Assembly: GCA_030829155.1 (NCBI GenBank)
Contig: JAURBD010000017.1
Coordinates: 1 to 22,987, forward strand
Direction: 5' to 3'
Source: Flavobacteriaceae bacterium
Lineage (GTDB): Bacteria > Bacteroidota > Bacteroidia > Flavobacteriales > Flavobacteriaceae
DNA: 22,987 nucleotides
Below are positions 6,343 through 14,134 of this stretch, piece by piece. The translations under genes and the position numbers were made by a program. Each line of letters opens with the position of its first letter. Within the stretch, counting starts at the first letter, position 1. Below the pieces are notes generated by a model that was not told the DNA's origin, did not search any database, and saw only the letters and a list, made by a program, of their open reading frames with translations.

Positions 6343-7677
6343 TTATCTATTAAAAGTTAAACGTTTCGCAGCTTTGTTTTCAACGATAGAATCTTTTGTA
6401 AAAACACATGATCCATTCACCCATGTTGTATCAATCTTTGCTTGGAATTCTACACCTTCAAAAGGAGACCATTTACATTTGTAAAGTAAAGATTTTGGTG
6501 TTACGGTTGTAGTTTTATTTAAATCTACTAAAACTAAATCTGCATAATAACCTTCTTTTACATATCCTCTTTTTTCAATTTGAAATAAAATTGCTGGATT
6601 ATGACAGGCTTTTTGAACCAATTTTTCAAGGGTTATTTTTCCATTTTTATAGGAGGTTAATAATGCTAAGAGTGCATGTTGAACCAGAGGACCCCCGGAA
6701 GGAGCTGAAGCATATTTATTGTTTTTTTCTTCGATTGTGTGAGGTGCATGATCAGTTGCTAAAACATCAATTCGATCATCATTTAGTGCTTTCCAAAGTG
6801 AATCTTGGTCTTTTTGGCTTTTAACTGCTGGATTCCATTTAATTCGGGTGCCATGTGTTTTATAATCTTTATCAGAAAACCAAAGATGATGAACACATAC
6901 TTCAGAGGTGATTTTTTTCTCGGCTAGTGGAAGGTCGTTTCTAAAAAGCTCAGTTTCTATTGCTGTTGACAAATGAAATATATGAAGACGTGCTCCTGTT
7001 TGTTTCGCTAAAGAAATTGCTCTTGAGGAAGACAAATAACAAGCTTCATGGCTTCGGATTTCAGGATGCAATTCAATAGGAATATTATCGCCATACTGTT
7101 CTTTAATTTTTTTGAAATTAGCTTTTACTGTTGATTCGTCTTCACAATGTACAGAAATCAAAAGATCCGTTTTAGAAAAAATTTCTTTTAAAACTACCTC
7201 ATCATCTACTAACATATTCCCTGTGGAGGATCCTAGAAAAAGTTTAAGACCCGCAACTTTATTTTTATCAAGCTTTTGAATTTCTTCAATATTGTCGTTT
7301 GTTCCACCAAACATAAAAGAATAATTTGCAAAAGAGGTTTCTCTGGCACAATCAAACTTTTTCTCTAATTCCATAATATTTGTGGTCTCAGGATTTGTGT
7401 TGGGCATTTCAATGAACGAAGTAATCCCTCCTGCTACAGCTGCACGTGATTCAGATTCAATTGTTGCTTTGTGTGTTAAACCAGGCTCCCTAAAATGTAC
7501 TTGATCGTCAATCAAGCCCGGTATTAAATGTTTTCCCGTTGCATCAATTACCTGATCTGCGATTTCATCGAGATTTACATCTATTTTTTTGATTTGCTCT
7601 CCAACAATCAAAACATCTTTGATTTCTTGTGAACCTTGATTTACAACAGTTGCATTCTTTATTAAAACTGTATTCAT
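6343..7677 (-). CDS. pyrC: Dihydroorotase (Bacteroidota-type PyrC)
   Basis: Amidohydrolase of 444 residues that closes N-carbamoyl-aspartate to dihydroorotate, third step of pyrimidine synthesis. Metal-centre elements are DDQVHFREPG (57-66, with H61 and substrate-binding R63), the lysine expected to be carboxylated, K145 in GLKLFLGSS, H177 in HCEDE, H235 in HIFHLST, and the catalytic D309 in ATDHAPH. The usual HxH is QxH here, so the first histidine ligand is replaced by Q59; as I recall, this is common in Bacteroidota homologues. The C-terminal composite beta domain has EGYYADLVLVDL. The ATG overlaps the stop of the upstream glycosyltransferase as ATGA, suggesting translational coupling, and the DUF4296 gene follows 4 bases later. 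An allantoinase or hydantoinase role is less likely given the strong match to phylum PyrC sequences. Confidence 0.93.
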   Translation of the reverse strand: MNTVLIKNATVVNQGSQEIKDVLIVGEQIKKIDVNLDEIADQVIDATGKHLIPGLIDDQVHFREPGLTHKATIESESRAAVAGGITSFIEMPNTNPETTNIMELEKKFDCARETSFANYSFMFGGTNDNIEEIQKLDKNKVAGLKLFLGSSTGNMLVDDEVVLKEIFSKTDLLISVHCEDESTVKANFKKIKEQYGDNIPIELHPEIRSHEACYLSSSRAISLAKQTGARLHIFHLSTAIETELFRNDLPLAEKKITSEVCVHHLWFSDKDYKTHGTRIKWNPAVKSQKDQDSLWKALNDDRIDVLATDHAPHTIEEKNNKYASAPSGGPLVQHALLALLTSYKNGKITLEKLVQKACHNPAILFQIEKRGYVKEGYYADLVLVDLNKTTTVTPKSLLYKCKWSPFEGVEFQAKIDTTWVNGSCVFTKDSIVENKAAKRLTFNR

Positions 7678-8399
7678 CTTTTTCTTTTAAATAGTGATTT
7701 TATGCGAAGATATATTACTCCGTATATTGCTTCCCAAATGATTGACCCGTTCATTTTAGATTCTCCCTTAACTCGATTTAAAAATATTATAGAATGTTCT
7801 TTCAGAACATATCCCTTAAGCCATGCTTTGTATTTCAATTCGATTTGAAAAGCATACCCAACAAATTTAATTTCATCTAAGTTAATTGCATTCAATACTT
7901 CAGGTTTATATCCAACAAAACCAGCTGTGGGGTCTTTTACAGGTAATCCAGTAAAAAATTTAACATAATATGAAGCACCTAGTGAGAGTAAAATTCTTCC
8001 TAAAGGCCAGTTCACCACATTAATTCCATCAATATACCTTGAACCTATCACAACATCATGTCCTTGATTAAACAAATACTCCATCTTAGGAATATCCATG
8101 GGATTATGAGAAAAATCAGCATCCATTTGAAAAATATATTTATAGTCACTTGATTTTGCCCATCGAAAAGCATGTAAATAAGCACAACCAAGTCCTTCTT
8201 TTTTCAGTCGTGTTTCTAAAAAAAGACGTTTTGGATATTTCTTAAAAAGATTTTTTACCAATTTACCTGTTCCATCTGGAGAAGAATCATCTACAATAAG
8301 TGCGTGATAATGATTGCTTATCAAAAATAATTCTTCAATAATAGCTTTTATATTATCGGCTTCATTATAAGTCGGTATAACAATGAGTGTGTTTTTCAT
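7674..8399 (-). CDS. Family 2 glycosyltransferase, polyprenol monophosphomannose synthase-like
   Basis: GT-A fold glycosyltransferase of 241 residues. It shows IPTYNEADNI (8-17), the nucleotide-binding VDDSSPDGTG (36-45), the metal-binding QMDADFSHNP (91-100, D93-x-D95), GSRY, and a DPTAGF segment. These are hallmarks of the dolichol/polyprenol-phosphate mannosyl or glucosyl transferase branch. It would transfer a sugar from a nucleotide donor to a polyprenyl phosphate at the inner membrane, for glycan or lipoprotein glycosylation. There is no C-terminal membrane domain, so it is the short Dpm1-like form and probably peripheral. The sugar donor cannot be deduced. It is first in a minus-strand unit and its TGA overlaps the pyrC ATG. 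A weak TACTTTTA (8409-8416), 21 bases downstream of a TTG, could be its promoter. The divergent gap 8400-8494 holds nothing else I can identify. Confidence 0.9.
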   Translation of the reverse strand: MKNTLIVIPTYNEADNIKAIIEELFLISNHYHALIVDDSSPDGTGKLVKNLFKKYPKRLFLETRLKKEGLGCAYLHAFRWAKSSDYKYIFQMDADFSHNPMDIPKMEYLFNQGHDVVIGSRYIDGINVVNWPLGRILLSLGASYYVKFFTGLPVKDPTAGFVGYKPEVLNAINLDEIKFVGYAFQIELKYKAWLKGYVLKEHSIIFLNRVKGESKMNGSIIWEAIYGVIYLRIKSLFKRKR

Positions 8400-8494
8400 T
8401 TGAAGGAATAAAAGTAATAAATTTAAAAGGATCGATACAAAATTTAGGAATCCATTTGTAAGTGATTTCTAACGAAAACCATTAATTTTAACCC

Positions 8495-9154
8495 ATGGAA
8501 GATTGGATTTTAAGAAACAACACCCAGCAAGATTGGATCAGTCTTGTATTCCTATTTAATTTTATTCTTTTGACCTTTATTGCGAGTTCAAATAAAAGTG
8601 AATTTAAATTATTTATTCGCTTTTTTGATTCGGCTTTGTATTTCAAAATCTATGGGAAAGAGAAAACTAGACTGCATAGCTTTACAGTTATTGGAACATT
8701 TTTTTTAATCATTAATTTCAGTCTCGTTTTGTTCTATGTTTTAAATTTTTTAAAATCAACACCTTCATCTTTTAATTTTTTTTTAAATCTTAGTTCATCA
8801 CTTTTGGCTATAATAATAGTTCGGTTTATTATTGAAAACAGTGTATTTAAACTCTTGGAAATAAATAAACTTACAGAACCATTTCAATTTAAAAGTTTGA
8901 GTCATCAAATTCAGATTTCAATACTTTCATTCTTCTTATTTCTTTTCTATCAATATGCTTTTCCTTTCTCAAAATTTTTCTGTGCTACGCTTACTACAAT
9001 ATTAATTCTTTACATAATGTCTCAAGTCTCTTTATATCGAGAATATTGGAATAAATTTAAGAGTAATTTATTGTATTTAATTTTGTACCTTTGCATATTC
9101 AAATTAGCTCCTTGGATTATGCTCTTTAGCACATTAAATATAGGACAATCATAA
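8495..9154 (+). CDS. DUF4271 integral membrane protein
   Basis: Protein of 219 residues, very hydrophobic, with about six membrane segments (roughly 16-30, 63-85, 98-116, 139-157, 161-178 and 191-211). The final helix reads ILYLCIFKLAPWIML, a pattern I associate with the Bacteroidota DUF4271 family. No enzymatic motif is visible. It starts the plus-strand unit with hemD, whose ATG follows the stop by 7 bases, and is divergent from the glycosyltransferase. The pairing of DUF4271 with hemD recurs in this phylum as far as I recall, so a role linked to tetrapyrrole synthesis or to the membrane is possible but unproven. Function unknown. Confidence 0.78.
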   Translation: MEDWILRNNTQQDWISLVFLFNFILLTFIASSNKSEFKLFIRFFDSALYFKIYGKEKTRLHSFTVIGTFFLIINFSLVLFYVLNFLKSTPSSFNFFLNLSSSLLAIIIVRFIIENSVFKLLEINKLTEPFQFKSLSHQIQISILSFFLFLFYQYAFPFSKFFCATLTTILILYIMSQVSLYREYWNKFKSNLLYLILYLCIFKLAPWIMLFSTLNIGQS

Positions 9155-9161
9155 AACCCAT

Positions 9162-9905
9162 ATGAAATTAAAAACGATACTGATATCTCAGCCAGAGCCT
9201 ACAAACGAAAACTCACCTTACACTCGTCTTAAAGAAAAGCACAATTTAAAAATTGATTTTAGACCTTTTATTCATATTGAAGGTGTAGATGCCAAGGAAG
9301 TACGTAGACAAAAAATAGATTTTGCAGAATATACTTCTGTAATTTTGACCAGTCGAAATTCAGTAGATCATTTTTTTAGACTAGCAGAAGAAATGCGTTT
9401 CAAGGTTTCTGATTCAACAAAATATTTTTGTCAATCTGAAGCTGTAGCATTTTACCTTCAAAAATATGTTGTTTACAGAAAACGTAAAATTTATGTCGGA
9501 CAGAAAAGCTTAACCGATCTTGAGTCTGTTTTTAAAAAATTTGGGGATGAAAAATTTTTACTTCCTTCTTCGGATATTTTAAAACCTGCTACTCCCGATT
9601 TTTTGAATAGTCTAGGAATCAATTGGACCCGTGCACAATTATACAAAACCGTGGTAAGTGATTTGTCTGATTTACGTGACGTTTATTACGATGTTCTTGT
9701 ATTCTTTAGTCCGTCTGGAATTGAATCTTTGCTGCACAATTTTCCTGACTTTGAACAGAACGACACACGAATTGCTGTTTATGGAAACACTACTGTCAAA
9801 GCTGCAGATAAAGCCAAACTTAGAATAGATATCAAAGCCCCTACGGAAGAAACTCCATCTATGACCATGGCCATAGAAAAATATATTGCTAAAAACTTGA
9901 AATAA
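9162..9905 (+). CDS. hemD: Uroporphyrinogen-III synthase
   Basis: Protein of 247 residues of the HemD family, which cyclises hydroxymethylbilane to uroporphyrinogen III with inversion of ring D. The family is poorly conserved in sequence. Recognition here rests on the two-lobed pattern: N-terminal ILISQPEP, then VILTSRNSVDHFF (60-72), a middle LLPSSDILKP segment, VFFSPSGIESLL (184-195), and a late IAVYGNTT with TEETPSM near the C-terminus. No catalytic residue signature is expected in this family. The gene is co-directional with DUF4271 and 7 bases behind it. No other haem gene is in the window, so hemD is apart from hemA, hemB and hemC here. Its stop is separated by a single base from the end of convergent DUF423. 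Confidence 0.88.
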   Translation: MKLKTILISQPEPTNENSPYTRLKEKHNLKIDFRPFIHIEGVDAKEVRRQKIDFAEYTSVILTSRNSVDHFFRLAEEMRFKVSDSTKYFCQSEAVAFYLQKYVVYRKRKIYVGQKSLTDLESVFKKFGDEKFLLPSSDILKPATPDFLNSLGINWTRAQLYKTVVSDLSDLRDVYYDVLVFFSPSGIESLLHNFPDFEQNDTRIAVYGNTTVKAADKAKLRIDIKAPTEETPSMTMAIEKYIAKNLK

Positions 9906-9906
9906 T

Positions 9907-10296
9907 CTACTTTTTCAGAAAAGAAATAGTTAAGTAAATCCAAGCGGAGATTATCAATACCCCTCCTAATGGAGTTATGGGACCGAGATATTTTACTGGC
10001 CAGCCATGAAGTTGTTTTGTTGATAACAGAAAAATACTGCCCGAGAAAAGAAAAATACCAGATAGAACCAACTTAATAAAAACATCTTTGGTTTCCGATT
10101 GAACAGAAGAAAAACTATTAATCATCAGAATAGCTAGTGCGTGATAAATCAAATAGCGTACTCCCACTTCAAAACTAAGGAGTTCCTCATCAGTTAGGAG
10201 AGTTTTAAAAAAATGACTCCCCAAAGCACCTAGACTTATTGCAATTGCAAGTATTCCACTTGACAAAGCATTGATTAATTTTTCTTGATATTCCAT
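9907..10296 (-). CDS. DUF423 small membrane protein
   Basis: Small membrane protein of 129 residues from the chosen start, with four hydrophobic segments. It has typical DUF423 pieces: an LGALGSHFFK-like motif after the first helix, EVGVRYLIYHALAIL, LFSGSIFLL, and GPITPLGGVLII near the end. The function of DUF423 proteins is not established. The frame is open to an ATG at 10320, giving an 8-residue extension. I prefer the ATG at 10296, because family members begin only a few residues before the first helix and because a TATATTTA box overlaps the extension. Single minus-strand gene whose 3' end abuts hemD. Confidence 0.82.
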   Translation of the reverse strand: MEYQEKLINALSSGILAIAISLGALGSHFFKTLLTDEELLSFEVGVRYLIYHALAILMINSFSSVQSETKDVFIKLVLSGIFLFSGSIFLLSTKQLHGWPVKYLGPITPLGGVLIISAWIYLTISFLKK

Positions 10297-10377
10297 TTTA
10301 TGTTTTTTGTAAATATACATGTGGTTAATGTTTTGTCCTAGTCAGTTCAATTAAATTAACTACTCAATCAAGATAAA

Positions 10378-10407
10378 TTGATTTTTTCAACTAAATACAT
10401 ATTTTTG
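10378..10407 (+). promoter_or_regulatory. Well-formed Bacteroidota promoter of the Lrp-type regulator
   Basis: TTG (10378-10380), exactly 19 bases, then TATTTTTG (10400-10407): the best match in the window to the flavobacterial -33/-7 consensus. Transcription would start near 10412-10414, leaving about ten bases before the ATG at 10422. Such a position would also allow autoregulation by the Lrp-type product, though no operator was identified. Confidence 0.65.
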
Positions 10408-10421
10408 ATAAAACAAAATTA

Positions 10422-10895
10422 ATGATGAAAGTTACAAATCAAGAAATCCAAGTTGACGGTATCGATAAAATCATTTTAAATGGTTTAATTAAAAATGCAC
10501 GAGTTTCCATTGCTGAGATGGCACATAGAGCTGGAATTTCTGGAGCTGCAGTTCATCAACGTCTTAAAAAACTAGAAAATTCTTCTTTAATTAGTGGTTC
10601 TCAAATCAATATTAATCCAAAGGCTTTGGGCTATACGACCCTTGCTTTTATTGGTGTTTTTTTGGATAAAGCTGCAAGTAATCCTCAAGCTGTGGAGCAG
10701 TTGAAAAAGATACCTGAGATTACTGAATGTCATTATACTACTGGAAATTGGAGTGTTTTTATTAAGATTTTATGCAAAGACAATGAGCACCTGATGCATC
10801 TACTCAATACAAAGATACAGACCATTTCTGGAGTTTCAAGAACAGAAACTTTTATTTCTTTAAACCAACAAATCAAAAGACAAATTGCGCTTTAA
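10422..10895 (+). CDS. Lrp/AsnC-family transcriptional regulator
   Basis: Protein of 157 residues in the feast/famine regulator family. The N-terminal helix-turn-helix covers about 13-61, with VDGIDKIILNGLIKNARVSIAEMA leading to the recognition helix near GAAVHQRLKKLE (41-52). The C-terminal RAM ligand-binding domain covers about 72-147, with TGNWSVFIKI (107-116) at the position of the usual TG-D segment. Such proteins form dimers and octamers, bind an amino acid and regulate amino-acid metabolism or transport. The effector cannot be predicted. Two ATG codons stand in tandem at the start; the first is used here. It is transcribed alone from a strong consensus promoter. The convergent gap to the SemiSWEET gene (10896-10935) has a 10-base palindrome followed by T-rich sequence, but no convincing hairpin. 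Confidence 0.94.
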   Translation: MMKVTNQEIQVDGIDKIILNGLIKNARVSIAEMAHRAGISGAAVHQRLKKLENSSLISGSQININPKALGYTTLAFIGVFLDKAASNPQAVEQLKKIPEITECHYTTGNWSVFIKILCKDNEHLMHLLNTKIQTISGVSRTETFISLNQQIKRQIAL

Positions 10896-10935
10896 TCAAT
10901 TGATATTATTTTTTTAAATTATAATAGCCGAAGGA

Positions 10936-11202
10936 TCATCTAGGATTTTTCCTTTTATTTTTAAAAATAATAATCAAAATCATAGCTTGTAAAATACCCG
11001 CAACTAGGTTAGCCATTAAAACCGACTTACTACCAATGCAATACCCATAAATACCCCAAAGAATAACTCCGGTAAGCATTACAATATACATTGCCACAGA
11101 AACTCCTTTAGATGATTTAGACTTCCATACTTTGATAACCTGTGGTAGAAAAGATGAAGTTGTCAATACCGCAGCCATATAACCAATAATTTCAATATTC
11201 AT
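10936..11202 (-). CDS. SemiSWEET sugar transporter (PQ-loop family)
   Basis: Small protein of 88 residues with three membrane helices (about 5-22, 37-54 and 63-80), the half-size form that dimerises to make a sugar channel-like transporter. The first helix carries the PQ motif (P20-Q21) in SFLPQVIKVWKSKSSKG, W49 lies in the second helix and N65 in the third. These match the Trp and Asn that line the substrate pocket of characterised SemiSWEETs. The substrate is probably a mono- or disaccharide but is not determined. Its ATG shares a base with the TAA of leuS (TAATG), so it is probably translated by coupling from the leuS message. No functional link between a sugar carrier and leucyl-tRNA synthetase is evident. 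Confidence 0.92.
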   Translation of the reverse strand: MNIEIIGYMAAVLTTSSFLPQVIKVWKSKSSKGVSVAMYIVMLTGVILWGIYGYCIGSKSVLMANLVAGILQAMILIIIFKNKRKNPR

Positions 11203-14024
11203 TAGCCAACTATATTAATTATTTTTCCAGGTACTACAATAACTTTTTTTGGGTTTCTCCCTTGTAATTGTTGTTGTGTTCGTTCATCTTTCATAATTAT
11301 TTTTTCAATTTCTTGGGGATTTAATTTCAAAGAAAGTTCAATGGTAAACCTCATTTTTCCATTAAATGAAACAGGATAATTTTTAGAGGATTCTACTAAA
11401 TATAAAGGTTCATGAATTGGAAAAGAAACTGTACTTATACTTGTATCGTGTCCCATCAATTCCCAAAGTTCTTCAGACAAATGGGCTGCAAATGGTGCTA
11501 ATAAAACTGCCAAAGGTTCTAATACCTCTCTCTCGTTACACTTTTGTGCAGTCAATTCATTAACACAAATCATAAAAGAACTGATACAAGTGTTGAAAGA
11601 AAAATTCTCAATGTCTTCGGTTACCTTTTTTATTGTTTGATGTATGCTTTTTAAAGATTCTTTTGATGCAGAACCCTCTGAGATATAAAATCCCTCAGAG
11701 TTATGATATAATTTCCAAAGTTTCTTGAGAAATGAGTGAACTCCTGATATACCTGCGGTATTCCATGGCTTAGCTTGTTCTATAGGTCCCAAAAACATTT
11801 CATACATCCGTAAAGTGTCAGCTCCATATTGATCGCAAATAAGGTCTGGATTAACAACATTATACTTTGATTTAGACATTTTTTCTACATCACGTTCTAC
11901 ATGATAAACTCCATTTTCTAATACAAAGGAAGCGGTACTGAATTGAGGCTGCCATTTTCTCAGGGCTTCCAAATCGAGTTCATCTGAATTATTGACCATA
12001 CTGATGTCCACTCGGATTGATTCAACTTCAAAATCTTTTATTAAGTTTTTGGAGACATACTCTTGTGTTCCCTTTTTACGATATATAAAAGCAGATAAAC
12101 CAAGAATCATTCCTTGATTGATTAATTTTTTTGCATATTCATCAACGGGTAATAAGTTTAAATCAAAAAGAAATTTCTGCCAAAAACGAGAATACAATAA
12201 GTGCCCAGTAGCATGCTCGCTCCCACCAATATATAAATCTACATTTTGCCAGTAATCCACAGCTTCTTTACCTACAAAAGCTTCCTGATTATCGGTATCC
12301 ATATATCTATTGAAGTACCAGGAGCTACCAGCCCATCCAGGCATGGTATTCAATTCTAAAGGAAAAACACTGGTTTCATTCAATCGAGCATTAGGAACAA
12401 CTTTTTCAGAAATAATATCCCATGCCCAAGTAGTTGCATTTCCCAATGGGGGTGCTCCCTCTGGTGTAGGTAAATATTGTTCAACTTCTGGAAGAACTAA
12501 AGGAAGGTTTTCAGGTTTTAATGCAACTGGGATTCCGTTTTTATAGTAAATAGGAATGGGTTCTCCCCAATATCGCTGTCGACTAAAAATAGCATCTCTT
12601 AATCTGTAGTTAATAGCACCTTCTCCTGATCCTTCTTGTTCTAGACGTTTTATGACTTTTATCATAGCTTTTTTATAAGCCAGGCCATTTAAAAAATCAG
12701 AGTCTTTAATCTTAGTTTTTCCTTTTTCAACAAAAGCTTCATTTGTAATATCAGCTCCCTCAAAAATGTTACGGATTTGAATGTTAAAGTGTTTTGCAAA
12801 ATTAAAATCTCTTTGGTCTCCACAGGGAACAGCCATTACCGCTCCTGTACCATATCCTGCTAAAACATAGTCTCCAACCCAAATTGGAATGGGTTCTTTA
12901 GTAAAAGGGTGTATTGCATAAGCTCCTGTAAAAACTCCGCTAATGGATTTAACATCAGACATACGGTCTCGTTCAGAGCGTTTTGCGCTTGCTTCTACAT
13001 ATGCTAATACTTCAACTTTTTGTTGATCACTAACAATTGTGTTTACCAACGGATGCTCTGGAGCCAATGTCATAAAAGTTACACCAAACAAAGTGTCGGG
13101 TCGAGTTGTAAAAACCTCGATAACACCTTTGTAATCTTGAATATTAAAACGAACATTTGCGCCTATTGATTTCCCAATCCAATTTCGCTGCATCTCTTTT
13201 AAAGACTCTGGCCAATCCAACTGATTCAATCCTTCAAGTAAACGCTCAGCATAAGCTCCAATACGCATACTCCATTGCTTCATCATCTTTTTGGTTACCA
13301 TATAACCGCCTCTTTCAGAAACACCGTTAACTATTTCATCATTAGCCAATACTGTTCCCAACTCTGGACACCAATTCACTTCGGATTCAGATAAATATGC
13401 TAAACGAAACATCAATAAAACTTCTTGCTTTTCTTTATGTGAAAAAGCAGTCCAATCCTCTGGTGTAAATGAAATAATTTTTTCGTCACTAACGACATTT
13501 AAATTAGCATTTCCATTGGTTTCAAAATGCGACACCAACTTTTTAATAGGCTGCGCTGAATTTGTTTTTTTACAATAATAAGAATCAAACAATAATAAAA
13601 ATATCCATTGAGTCCATTTATAAAAATCAGCTTGGGAAGTTCTAACTTCTCTACTCCAATCGAAAGAAAACCCCATCTTGTCTAGTTGCTTTCTGTAACG
13701 ATTGATATTAGCTTCTGTTGTAAGGTTTGGATGTTGCCCTGTTTGAATTGCATATTGCTCCGCAGGCAAACCAAAAGAATCATATCCTTGTGGGTGAAGA
13801 ACATTGAATCCCTTATGACGTTTGTAGCGAGCATAAATATCACTTGCAATATAACCTAAAGGATGTCCCACATGCAAACCTACTCCCGAAGGATAAGGAA
13901 ACATGTCCAAAACATAATATTTCGGAAGTTTACTTTTATTAGTTGCTTTAAAGGTTTGATTTTTAGCCCAATAGTTTTGCCACTTTTTTTCGATTTCAAG
14001 GAAATTATACCCCACAATATTCAA
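11202..14024 (-). CDS. leuS: Leucyl-tRNA synthetase
   Basis: Class I synthetase of 940 residues charging tRNA-Leu. It is somewhat longer than the roughly 860-residue E. coli enzyme, as expected for Bacteroidota forms with extra inserts. The HIGH motif is HVGH at 51-54 in PYPSGVGLHVGHPLGY. The connective CP1 editing domain contains TTRPDTLFGVTFM and GTGAVMAVPCGDQRDF, the hydrolytic proofreading site. The zinc-like and leucine-specific inserts precede KMSKS at 715-719. The anticodon-binding helical domain and a C-terminal RNA-binding tail follow. An insert near 150-200 lengthens the catalytic domain. The listed start is TTG at 14022-14024; GTG at 14013-14015, giving GYNFLEIEKKW, fits the family N-terminus equally well. 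No ATG precedes residue 41, so a non-ATG start is certain. SemiSWEET follows, coupled through TAATG. Confidence 0.97.
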   Translation of the reverse strand: MNIVGYNFLEIEKKWQNYWAKNQTFKATNKSKLPKYYVLDMFPYPSGVGLHVGHPLGYIASDIYARYKRHKGFNVLHPQGYDSFGLPAEQYAIQTGQHPNLTTEANINRYRKQLDKMGFSFDWSREVRTSQADFYKWTQWIFLLLFDSYYCKKTNSAQPIKKLVSHFETNGNANLNVVSDEKIISFTPEDWTAFSHKEKQEVLLMFRLAYLSESEVNWCPELGTVLANDEIVNGVSERGGYMVTKKMMKQWSMRIGAYAERLLEGLNQLDWPESLKEMQRNWIGKSIGANVRFNIQDYKGVIEVFTTRPDTLFGVTFMTLAPEHPLVNTIVSDQQKVEVLAYVEASAKRSERDRMSDVKSISGVFTGAYAIHPFTKEPIPIWVGDYVLAGYGTGAVMAVPCGDQRDFNFAKHFNIQIRNIFEGADITNEAFVEKGKTKIKDSDFLNGLAYKKAMIKVIKRLEQEGSGEGAINYRLRDAIFSRQRYWGEPIPIYYKNGIPVALKPENLPLVLPEVEQYLPTPEGAPPLGNATTWAWDIISEKVVPNARLNETSVFPLELNTMPGWAGSSWYFNRYMDTDNQEAFVGKEAVDYWQNVDLYIGGSEHATGHLLYSRFWQKFLFDLNLLPVDEYAKKLINQGMILGLSAFIYRKKGTQEYVSKNLIKDFEVESIRVDISMVNNSDELDLEALRKWQPQFSTASFVLENGVYHVERDVEKMSKSKYNVVNPDLICDQYGADTLRMYEMFLGPIEQAKPWNTAGISGVHSFLKKLWKLYHNSEGFYISEGSASKESLKSIHQTIKKVTEDIENFSFNTCISSFMICVNELTAQKCNEREVLEPLAVLLAPFAAHLSEELWELMGHDTSISTVSFPIHEPLYLVESSKNYPVSFNGKMRFTIELSLKLNPQEIEKIIMKDERTQQQLQGRNPKKVIVVPGKIINIVG

Positions 14025-14037
14025 TTTATTTGAACAA

Positions 14038-14045
14038 CAAAAATA
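14038..14045 (-). promoter_or_regulatory. Putative -7 box of leuS
   Basis: TATTTTTG on the minus strand, an exact TAnnTTTG, ends 13 bases before the TTG start of leuS. No TTG lies at the proper -33 distance. The leuS-ftsX divergent gap also contains the inverted repeat listed separately. Confidence 0.45.
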
Positions 14046-14117
14046 GGACTAAAGCAGCAAAGGAAAAAGTTTATTGACACCAAGAATACAAATTGCTTCT
14101 TGTTTACTATTTTTACG

Positions 14118-14132
14118 GTATTAATTTAATAC
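14118..14132. repeat. 15-base inverted repeat just upstream of ftsX
   Basis: GTATTAA and TTAATAC are perfect complementary arms of 7 bases around a single T, ending 2 bases before the probable GTG start of ftsX. It could be an operator, but AT-rich DNA yields such palindromes by chance. Confidence 0.3.
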
Positions 14133-14134
14133 GT

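Noticed and set aside
6591..6824. Plus-strand reading frame inside pyrC
   Set aside because: Opposite the conserved metal-site region of dihydroorotase; composition is that of an antisense frame.
10895..10915. Possible terminator between the Lrp and SemiSWEET genes
   Set aside because: ATCAATTGAT followed by a T-run is a loop-less 10-base palindrome; a real hairpin would have only about three base pairs.
12310..12546. Plus-strand reading frame inside leuS
   Set aside because: Opposite the catalytic core of leucyl-tRNA synthetase and without any recognisable domain.
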